Source of the DNA: Bemisia tabaci
Taxonomy: Eukaryota > Arthropoda > Insecta > Hemiptera > Aleyrodidae
Reading direction: 5' to 3'
Assembly: GCF_918797505.1 (NCBI RefSeq)
Contig: NC_092797.1
Location: 48,210,157-48,274,156, forward strand
DNA length: 64,000 bases
Part shown: piece by piece, positions 27,201-38,300 of the stretch
How the letters are laid out: each line of letters starts with the position of its first letter
Position numbering within the stretch: position 1 is the first letter of the stretch
Translations under genes and position numbers: made by a program
The notes under the pieces: model-generated
What the model was told of the DNA's origin: nothing
What the model saw: only the letters and a program-made list of their open reading frames with translations
The model's database searches: none

Positions 27201-30200
27201 TTTTCTTGATAATTCAAACGCACAATGCTCACGAAAATTCTATACCCTCCTCTTTCACCAATAACTCCCATCCATTCATGTGACTTCATATGATTATCTT
27301 CATTTCGTTTCTCATCTTTTTAATTAGTAATGATAGTTGCACAATTGGTAGTTATTTTTCCTAACAATAAATTACAGCTCCTTACCCCTATCTTTTTCAT
27401 CAATACGATTTTTGTTTTAGGGTTAAAATGCCCCTTTCTCCAGCATAAATTAATTATTACATAGAATAGAGGATGAATAAGGAAAAAAGTTACTGGGGGG
27501 GGGGGGGATTCCGTCGTAGAGAGTGGAATTGAGACACTAAAAGTGCAGGAGAAAGTTTAAAAATAGAGTTTGATGCAATTGAACAATATTCTCGTCGTAA
27601 TACCCTTGAGACCCAAGGTGTCCATTTGCTTGCCCCCGTAGCGTCGCCTGAGCAGACCCGTGAAATGGTTATGCGTGTCGGCTGTGCTGCCAATATTCGT
27701 GTTGCCCCGGGTATATTAGATTACTGTTACTGATCAAAAAATTGAAGAGATGGCAAACCGTCTAAATTAATTATTGAATTCGCCCGGAGATTTTATAGAA
27801 ACAATTTTTTGAATCAAAGGAAAATATACAGCAATTTCAGCTGTACAATTTAGAGTTGCAATGCACGTCCAGTGCTCTTATTTACCTATGTCCTAGCCAT
27901 ACTGCTCATCGGAGCAAGCTACGCTTTTTAGCATCTCAAAAGCAATATCAACTCAATTATGAATACTTGTGGGTAAGACATGATGGGGGATATACGGATG
28001 AGAAAGGACGGACTCCATTATCTAAAGTTATTTTCATTCGAAATTCATTTGATTTGCAATCAATGCAGCCCCTGATAATGTCACGTCGAATCCTACAGCA
28101 GATGGCGCACAGTGGATCGAGTCAATAGGAGAGGTCGGACAAAATTTGGAAACTTTAAACGCTTATAACTCTGTTTAAACAAAACTTTGAGACTCTAAAA
28201 GTGGGTCTATTGATTTTCTCGTGAAATCTTCTTTAATCACCCCTGAAATTTAAAAAGGGACGATACAAACATCAAAATTTGCAGTTTAGTCAAAAATTTC
28301 ATGTCCGACCGCTGTAATAGACTCGATCCACTGTGTGGCGGTACCGTTTTTGCCTAAGTTAATGAGCCATCTTTAAACTGAAGCATTTGATTAAATTTAA
28401 TCGGTGCCTGTGCTTTATTTGAACTAGTATCTGAACTTCATAAAAATATCTATACCTCCCTTTTACTCCCATGTACACATACGTTTTTACTTTACCGTAT
28501 ACAATTTTATTAAATTTCCAAATGCCAACATTTTTCTTTGCCTATTTAAATGGATGAGGTAATAAAAAAAGGACTTTCCAAATTTAATATGTATGCAGAT
28601 TTATAATTGATTGAAAAATTATTTAATGTAGCTCAAATAAATATTGAATCATTTGCATCTTGTTGGTATGAATTCGAACTAAAATGGAAGTGATTACTTG
28701 GATGTAAATGCCCTCACTAAGACACGAATAAAGAGATGAAAAGGAGACGAACAGAAGATGAGATGAAAAAGAGATGAAAATGAGATAAAAGGGAATGCAA
28801 TGAAAATGAGATAAAAAGGTATAGAGATAGGGGAGATAGGTAGAGATGGGTATAGAGATATGTATAGAGATAGGTAAAGGGATAGATGGTATAGAGATAA
28901 AAAAGAGATGAAAAGGAGATGAGGTGGAAAAGAGATGGAAAAGAGATGAAAAGGAGATGAAATGAGAATGAGATGATAATGAGATGGAAAAGGGGATGGA
29001 AAGGGGATGAAAAGGGGATGAAAAGGGGATGAAAAGGGGATGAAAAGGGGATGAAAAGGGGATGAAAACGGGATGAAAACGGGATAAAAAGGGGATGAAA
29101 ACGGGATGAAAACGGGATGAAAAGGGGATGAAAAGGGGATGAAAAGGGGATGAAAAGGGGATGAAAAGGGGATGAAAACGGGATGAAAACGGGATGAAAA
29201 CGGGATGAAAACGGGATGAAAACGGGATGAAAACGAGATGAAAACGAGATGAAAACGAGATGAAACGATAATGAGATGAAACGAAAATGAGATGAAACGA
29301 AAATGAGATGAAAATGAGAGAGCTGAGGGTCTGGTGCCGGAGCCTCCTCGTGGTGGACCTGGGGCGGGTCTCCGACCCGTGCCAAACGCCGGCAAACCTG
29401 TTGTGATTCTGCACCCTCCCTCGCCTCTGGTTGTTAGCCCATATCTCTTCACACATCGTAACGAGCAATTTAGGATCAAGCGCATCCTTGGTACGTTATT
29501 ACCCTGGTTGTTAGCCCATATCCCTAATACGCTCGGGCATGGATCAACCGCTTCCTTGGTGCCCTGCTCCGCGCGCAGCAAGGCTGTTTACACCTTGGAT
29601 GTTAGGCCATATCCATTGCAGCCTTGGATCAAGCGGAACCTTGGTACGTTATTACCTTGGTTCTTAGCCCATATCCCTGGCTTACGGAAGAGATCAAGCG
29701 GAACCTGAGGAACTTGAGGGGAATGATGATCTTCAGAGGACCACTGATAGTAGTTAGGCCATATCCTTGAACCGCGAGGAGCAAGGATCAACCGGTACAC
29801 AGTGGTCTGAAAATCCCGATCTGTGACCGACTTTGCGCGATTCGTCAGTGACCAAATGCAGGGGTGACCGATCGAAGCCTGGCAATCCTGTTCTGCGGTC
29901 AACCTCCGGTATCTGCCGATGCTTGCGCATTAAGTCTAAAGCCGTCATCCCCCCGGGACACTTTAGACCAGGCAAAGTCGGAACCGGAGGGTCGGACGCC
30001 TCTCAAACGGGCTGGTGGTTGGGGCGATGTTGCAGAATGAAGTAGGTTTTGATGCAGGACGAGCCGAATACTTCACGAGAGTCCCGGGGTCTCGTGGCTC
30101 AGGGTATTCTGTTCTCCTGGGCCGAACAAGCCGGACAAAGTTTCAGCAATCTCTATCTCTGTAGAGAGTATCCAGCTACGAGTTTGTTGTCCTGCTGCGG

Positions 30201-33200
30201 GATCGCACGGTGGTAGAGGAGTTCCCTGCATTCGGTCATTGGCGAATTGTTCACTGTTGTGAGTGAGGGTGCGCGACCTCGAGGCGACCCAACTCTTCAT
30301 GGCATGAGATCTTGAAGAGGTCACTGGTTATCCTTACTAAATCTCACTCGACTAAACCTCTGATCTCGTAGGAACTGAGTAGATCCGTTGTGCTTCGTTC
30401 GCGCGGGGTCCGTGTGAAAAAAGCAGAACGGAGAAGAGATCTTAAGGAGGAAACTGGTCGGTCCGGACCGGCTATAGGGTATCCGATCTCGAGTGTAACA
30501 AAGGCATGAGCCCCATGCCTTTGTCTTTTAAAATTTCTTCTCAATTTCTTCAAAATTTCTTCAAAATTTTGAATTTCAAATTAACGTAATGCCATGGGAG
30601 TTGTAAGTTGGACGATGGAAGCGTTGCCGTCTGATGTCGGTTCCTCCTCGTGGTGGACGGTGGAAACGAGGGTTTTACCCTCGGCTAAACGCCGACAAGT
30701 GAAAAAGAGATGCAAAGCATGTGCTATGGAAAATGAGATGGAAAGGGGATGGAAGGGAGGTGGAATGAAAAATGAGATTAAAAGGAGATGAAAAAGGGAT
30801 AAAATGAAAAAGGTATGATTAGTAAGTAAAAAGGGGATGGAATTGAGATGAGTAGGAGATGAAAAGGAGATGAAAAGGAGATGAAAAGGAGATGAAAAGG
30901 AGATGAAAAGGAGATGAAAAGGGGATGAAAAGGAGATGAAAAGGGGATGAAAAGGGGATGAAAAGGAGATGAAAAGGAGATGAGAAGGGGATGAAAAGGG
31001 GATGAAAAGGAGATGAAAAGGAGATGAAAAGGAGATGAAAAGGATATGAGAAGCAAAGCATTTGATATGGAAAATGAGATGAAAAGGGGATGGAAAGGAG
31101 GTGAAATGGAAAATGGGATTAGAAGGAGATGGAAAGGGGATAAAATGAAAAAGATATGATTCGTAAGTAAAAAGGGGATGGAATTGAGATGAGTAGGAGA
31201 TAAAAAGGAGATGAAAAAGAGATAAAAAGAAGATGGAAAGGATACGAAAAGGAGATGATAAGGAGATGAAAAGGAGATGAAAAGGAGATGAAAAGGAGAT
31301 GAAAAGGAGATGAAAAGGAGATGAGAAGCAAAGCATTTGATATGGAAAATGATATGAAAAGGGGATGGAAACGAGGTGAAATGGAAAATGGGATTAGAAG
31401 GAGATGGAAAGGGGATAAAATGAAAAAGATATGATTAGTAAATAAAAAGGGAATGGAATTGAGATGAGTAGGAGATAAAAAGGAGATGAAAAGGAGATAA
31501 AAAGAAGATGGAAAGGATACGAAAAGGAGATGATAAGGAGATGAAAAGGAGATGAAAAGGAGATGAGAAGCAAAGCATTTGATATGGAAAATGATATGAA
31601 AAGGGGATGGAAACGAGGTGAAATGGAAAATGGGATTAGAAGGAGATGGAAAGGGGATAAAATGAAAAAGATATGATTAGTAAATAAAAAGGGAATGGAA
31701 TTGAGATGAGTAGGAGATAAAAAGGAGATGAAAAGGAGATAAAAAGAAGATGGAAAGGAGACGAAAAGGAGATGAGAAAGGGATGAAAAGGAGATGAAAA
31801 GGAGATGGAAAGGATATGAGAAGCAAAGCATTTGATATGGAAAATGAGATGAAAAGGGGATGGAAAGGAGGTGAAATGGAAAATGGGATTAGAAGGAGAT
31901 GGAAAGGGGATAAAATGAAAAAGATATGATTAGTAAGTAAAAAGGGGATGGAATTGAGATGAGTGGGAGATAAAAAGGAGATGAAAAGGAGATAAAAAGA
32001 AGATGGAAAGGATACGAAAAGGAGATGAAAAGGAGATAAAAAGAAGATGAAAAGGAGATGAGAAGGGGCTGAAAAGGAGATGAGAAGGGGATGAAAAGGC
32101 GATGAAAAGGAGATGAAAAGGAGATGAAAAGGAGATGAAAAGGAGATGAAAAGGAGATGGAAAGGAGACGGAAAGGAGACGGAAAGGAGACGGAAAGGAG
32201 ACGAAAAGGAGACGAACAGGAGACGAAGAGGAGATGAAAAAGAGACGAAAAGGAGATGAGAAGGGGATGAAAAGGAGATGAGAAGGGGATGAATAGGAGA
32301 TGAAAAGGCGATGAAAAGGAGATGAAAAGGAGATGAAGAGGAGATGAAAAGGAGATGAAAAGGAGATGAAAAGGAGATGGAAAGGAGACGGAAAGGAGAA
32401 GGAAAGGAGACGGAAAGGATACGAAAAGGAGACGAACAGGAGATGAAAAAGAGACGAAAAGGAGACGAACAGGAGATGAAAAAGAGACAAAAAGGAGATG
32501 AGATGAGATGAAAAAGAGACGAACAGGATATGAAAAAGAGATGAAAATGTGATGATATGAAAATGAGATGAATTGAAAATGAGATGAGTTGAAAATGAGA
32601 TGAATTGAAAACGAGATGAATTGAAAACGAGATGAAGTGAAAACGAGATGAAGTGGAAACGAGATGAAGTGGAAACGAGATGAAATGAGAATGAGATGAG
32701 ATGAACTGAAAATGAGAGAGCGGAGGGTCTGGTGCCGGAGCCTCCTCGTGGTGGACCTGGGGCGGGTCTCCGACCCGTGCCAAACGCCGGCAAACCTGTT
32801 GTGATTCTGCACCCTCCCTCGCCTCTGGTTGTTAGCCCATATCTCTTCACACATCGTAACGAGCAATTTAGGATCAAGCGCATCCTTGGTACGTTATTAC
32901 CTTGGTTGTTAGCCCATATCCCTAATACGCTCGGGCATGGATCAACCGCTTCCTTGGTGCCCTGCTCCGCGCGCAGCAAGGCTGTTTACACCTTGGATGT
33001 TAGGCCATATCCATTGCAGCCTTGGATCAAGCGGAACCTTGGTACGTTATTACCTTGGTTCTTAGCCCATATCCCTGGCTTACGGAAGAGATCAAGCGGA
33101 ACCTGAGGAACTTGAGGGGAATGATGATCTTCAGAGGACCACTGATAGTAGTTAGGCCATATCCTTGAACCGCGAGGTGCAAGGATCAACCGGTACACAG

Positions 33201-35359
33201 TGGTCTGAAAATCCCGATCTGTGACCGACTTTGCGCGATTCGTCAGCGACCAAATGCAGGGGTGACCGATCGAAGCCTGGCAATCCTGTTCTGGTCAACC
33301 TCCGGTATCTGCCGATGCTTGCGCATTAAGTCTAAAGCCGTCATCCCCCCCGGGACACTTTAGACCAGGCAAAGTCGGAACCGGAGGGTCGGACGCCTCT
33401 CAAACGGGCTGGTGGTTGGGGCGATGTTGCAGAATGAAGTAGGTTTGATGCAGGAGAGCCGAATACTTCACGAGGGTTCCGGGGCCTCGTGGCTTAGGGT
33501 ATTCTGTTCTCCTGGGCCGAACAAGCCGGACAAAGTTTCAGCAATCTCTATCTCTGTAGAGAGTATCCAGCTACGAGTTTGTTGTCTCACTGCTGGATCG
33601 CACGGTGGTAGAGGAGTTCCCTGCATTCGGTCATTGGCGAATTGTTCACTGTTGTGAGTGAGGGTGCGCGACCTCGAGGCGACCCAACTCTTCATGGCAT
33701 GAGATCTTGAAGAGGTCACTGGTTATCCTTACTAAATCTCACTCGACTAAACCTCTGATCTCGTAGGAACTGAGTAGATCCGTTGTGCTTCGTTCGCGCG
33801 GGGTCCGTGTGAAAAAAGCAGAACGGAGAAGAGATCTTAAGGAGGAAACTGGTCGGTCCGGACCGGCTATAGGGTATCCGGTCTCGAGTGTAACAAAGGC
33901 ATGAGCCCCATGCCTTTGTCTTTTAAAATTTCTTCTCAATTTCTTCAAAATTTCTTCAAAATTTTGAATTTCAAATTAACGTAATGCCATGGGAGTTGTA
34001 AGTTGGACGATGGAAGCGTTGCCGTCTGATGTCGGTTCCTCCTCGTGGTGGACGGTGGAAACGAGGGTTTTACCCTCGGCTAAACGCCGACAAAATATGT
34101 CCTGGTTTTGGTAGTAAGACACAAGGGTCAATAATTTAGTCAAAATATAATGCCTCTTGCCCCTTTCCCTGGCACGTTTCATGTAAGAATAAAACACTGA
34201 TAGTTTTTGACGATTCTCACGCAAGAAATGAAAAGCTTCACCTGCGTCCTTCTTTTTTCCGCTCCTCCCATTTTCGTTTATCCATAATCTAATCCCTACC
34301 TAATCTTCACGAACGAAAATTAGCTCATTTTTGCGGGAGTACTGAATCATGAAACTAGAAGCAACGCATTTGCAAAAATGTCTTTACGAAAAGAAACATC
34401 AAGCCCTGAGGCTTCACTTTTTTTAAATAAATTCTAAAGGAAATCCCATATCAATCCCTTCATTTTTAGTGTATTTTCTGAAGGAAAGATACACTATAGC
34501 GTTCTCCCTCATGGTGGGACCTAGACCGGGGAGCATGTAAAGAGCACCGATCTCGAGTCGTAGATCACAAATATATATGTCATTCATTTTCTGGCTATTA
34601 ACGTCTTTACAGATGATTTTGAAAATAGGAGTATAAACGAAAATTTAGATTTTTAAATTAAGAGAGGTGAAGAGTTTTAGAATTTTGGTATGTATGTATG
34701 TATGTATGCATGTATGTAAGGGTGTATGTATGGTTGGTTGGTAAATACATTTATTTGGTGCTTTAACATTGAAGCCATTAACACCGTAGATGAGGAGAGA
34801 TCGTCAAAAAAACATAATTTAAATATTTAAGAAGTAGGAGTCACAAAAAGGGTAGTAGAAAATTAAAATTTAGGACAAGGAAAGAATGCATTAAATTTGG
34901 AGATGGACAAGGAAAGAAAACATTAAATTTGGAGATTAATTCGTTTAAAAAAGGGAGGGATTTCATGAAAATACTTTGAAAGGATGGTATGGAGGTCAGA
35001 AAGTGGAGGGAAAATTTTGGATCTTAATTGTTGATATGTGGGGCAAGTTATTAAAACATGTTTAACTGAGAGAGGGACATTACAAGAGATGCAGGTCGGG
35101 GGTTGGACTTTCTTGATGATGTATTGGTGGGTGAAAGACGTGTGCCCAATGCACAGCCGGGTTAATTTTACTTGATCTGCTCGTGGTAGACCAGAAAGTT
35201 GAGGGAATACGGACATTGGAGGATTTCTGTGTTGGCAATACACTGTCCACTCTTGTTGCCAATTTTTGACGATTTCTTTTTTGATGTACTTGTTGAGGTC
35301 CTCGGCTATGACAGTTAGGGGGAGGAAGGGGCCAGCAGATGAAGCGGCTTCTCTCGCCG

Positions 35360-35390
<31 letters not shown>

Positions 35391-38300
35391 TGTATGTATG
35401 TATTTCAGCCAGCGTGAGGATTTTTCAGTTTTCAAAGCGTTGAGCGGCAGTTAATTTTTAAGTTTCTTGAAACGAAACTTCTGGGGTTTATAGTCCCATA
35501 AGAGTACTTTTAAACTGTGAAGAAAAAATCGGAATGCGTTAATTACTTTCGCACAGCGAGGGGTCAAAGTGGGGGGAGGTTTAATTTTGTCCACGCGATA
35601 ACTCCGAGTAAAAATGAATATTTTGAGCTGAAGTTGTGATGGTAGTTAGATATCTACTAAGACTGGTTGCCTATTGAATTTCAGCGAAATCGGCCAACGC
35701 GTTCCATTATAGTTGCAATTTACCGTTTTTACGGGTGAGGGGGGGGGGGGATAGCGCAGCCAAGGGCAACTGTTTCTTGAAACATATCTGTGGCAAGAGG
35801 GGTAGGGTAAATGATTTCATTCCCCAATGTGACACTACCCTCCGGAAAATACACTCATGCCGCGGTAAATGCGCGGACTACAAAAAGAACCGTCCCCCAC
35901 TTGCCGGCAACCCCACGGAAAAACCCTGCCGCTTTTTCTCGTTGAATCCATGACTTAAATGTCTATAATTTTGGAGAAGCTTTGCGTTCCTTATCAAACT
36001 TGCTTGAATATCCGATTTAAAATACAAGCATATTTTTGTAATTTTTTGTGCCTTACAGAGCTTTCCTTTGCATAAAACTTTATAGAATTTTCCTTTGCAT
36101 AAAACTTTATAGAATTCTGACAAGATTGTTGGACATTATTAATAAAAGAAAATTTTCGTATGTACTTATCTTTAAGATACCTATTTTAAAATTAGCACTG
36201 ATGATAATGAAACACAGATATATTACAGATGAATGGGGGTATTAAATTGTGTGCATTCTTAACTTGAGTGATTATCGACTATTGGTTTATACATAAATCC
36301 TAGCGTATAAATATTATTGTATGTAGAGGGGTGCAAAACATTGTTAATTGTAGTATTGCAATCCGTTGAAATAAAATTGTTTTTTTTTTCAAAAAATGAA
36401 GAAAATGTATAATTTGAATGAAAAAGTATTTGTTGATGATAGAATTGTATAAAAATATGGAATAGAAAAAAAAAGATTCTATGAAATAAACGCAATTTGA
36501 AGTACAATTTTGTTATTTCATTAAACTTAATTCATGTAATGTCACGTCTGCATCCGTTTGTCGAATTACAATTAAATGGTTTCTCTCCTTTTTCATGTTA
36601 TACAGGGTGTCCCAAAAGTCCCTTCCACCCCCTCTAAAATTTTACCTAATTAATATTTTGAAACGAAACTTTGGGGATGTTCATCGATCGATGTAAGCTA
36701 CTTTTGGGGCCCCCCGTGGGGAGGGGCTGCGGACCCCAACTTTTTTTTTCAAATGGCAACCCCTATCTTGTGATACCTCATTCGAAAGAGCATAAAAAAC
36801 TAAGAATTTTGGCGCAAACCGCAGATCAATATCTTAATTTTTGACCGAGTTATGATAGGTCAAAGGTCAAATTTGACCTATTTTCAAAAAATCATAACTC
36901 CGGTTCAAATTATCGTAATGAAAAAAATAAAACGGGAAAATTTACCACATTGTAAGCACTTTTAAGGAAAAATCACAGAAATTACTTCAAACTAATTTTA
37001 AGGGGGGTTTCGGACCCCCAAATACGCCAATTCAAGGGTCATTCAATTTTCCCGCGAAATAAGCCAATTTCCCCCAGATTTGCCTCCACATTAGTTCAGT
37101 AAGGTCAAAATCAGTTCAACATTACGTTGGCAAGTCCCCAAATTTTGGGAAAAGTTAAAAAAAAACGAAATTAAAGGTGATTAAATTTGACCGTTTAAAT
37201 TTTTTTTTTAACTTTTCCCGAAATTTGGGGACTTGCCAACGTAATGTTGAACTGATTTTGACCTTACTGAACTAATGTGGAGGCAAATCTGGGGGAAATT
37301 GGCTTATTTCGCGGGAAAATTGAATGACCCTTGAATTGGCGTATTTGGGGGTCCGAAACCCCCCTTAAAATTAGTTTGAAGTAATTTCTGTGATTTTTCC
37401 TTAAAAGTGCTTACAATGTGGTAAATTTTCCCGTTTTATTTTTTTCATTACGATAATTTGAACCGGAGTTATGATTTTTTGAAAATAGGTCAAATTTGAC
37501 CTTTGACCTATCATAACTCGGTCAAAAATTAAGATATTGATCTGCGGTTTGCGCCAAAATTCTTAGTTTTTTATGCTCTTTCGAATGAGGTATCACAAGA
37601 TAGGGGTTGCCATTTGAAAAAAAAAGTTGGGGTCCGCAGCCCCTCCCCACGGGGGGCCCCGAAAATTTTGGGGGGCCCCAAAAGTAGCTTACATCGATCG
37701 ATGAACATCCCCAAAGTTTCGTTTCAAAATATTAATTAGGTAAAATTTTAGAGGGGGTGGAAGGGACTTTTGGGACACCCTGTATGCATGTCAACTTTCT
37801 AATAAATGATATATTTCCCAGGTATTGACAGTTTTAAAAATCATGTAAAGCCTATTTTTGGGGCTCACTTCTTGATACGCTCCCACATTCAGCTCTCCTG
37901 TTGTGACAGAAGAAAGCCTTAAATCCGGACTTCTTCAATAAAATAGCGGCAATTTGTACCTATTTGCCAGAGCGAAAATTACATTGATTTTGCGAAATCG
38001 TCTATTTTTTATTCAGAACATATGTAAATTCTTTCAAAATTGTCCTATGCGTTTTTTATAAATATGTCTATAACCAGAGGCATTAAGTGTATCTCTTGAA
38101 AATATTCTTAAACTAGCAGGAAACCCGTGCTACGCACAGGAAAACCCCACCATCAGCAATCACTGTGATTAGTGATCAGTTACTAATTGTGTTTCTGAAT
38201 TATCGTCTACTATTTCAAAATTGGCGAGACACACTGGTTTGATAAAAAAGTAAAAATTAGTAGTATGCTGCTATTTTGGTCTGATCATCAGTAAGCTCAT

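Larger units (their letters stand above)
29327..30697 (+). repeat. Ribozyme-bounded cassette, copy 1 (1371 bp)
   Basis: Starts at HDV-like ribozyme A1 and ends exactly at the 3' end of HDV-like ribozyme B1. The body is GC-richer than its surroundings and non-coding. Its 5' part has five copies of TTAG(C/G)CCATATC at 29434, 29511, 29602, 29664 and 29754. A second, roughly 98 percent identical copy lies at 32725-34092. Identity between copies stops right after ribozyme B, so the ribozyme defines the 3' boundary of the unit. Not assigned to a named family. Confidence 0.75.
32725..34092 (+). repeat. Ribozyme-bounded cassette, copy 2 (1368 bp)
   Basis: Direct repeat of 29327-30697, offset 3398 bases at its left end and 3395 at its right end, with only scattered substitutions and short indels. 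It is followed by unique sequence, not minisatellite, immediately after ribozyme B2. Confidence 0.75.

Noticed and set aside
27590..27760. Bacterial gene transferred from a symbiont (ends EEMANRLN)
   Set aside because: Reading the other frames gives RDGKPSKLIIEFARR and SRRNTLEIQGV, which match LINE ORF1 much better.
29334..29708. 124-residue plus-strand frame starting MPEPPRGGPG, duplicated at 32732
   Set aside because: It runs through the ribozyme A core. Its conservation is explained by the near-identical cassette copies, and it uses a non-standard start.
28623..32979. Several 220-370 residue frames with FIPFSSRFHP or HLLFISFSSPF repeats
   Set aside because: The 11-base unit gives the same repeat in all three frames; these are not proteins.
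29320..34095. rDNA intergenic spacer
   Set aside because: No rRNA sequence is adjacent and the cassette sits inside a protein-gene intron; ribozyme boundaries explain the unit better.
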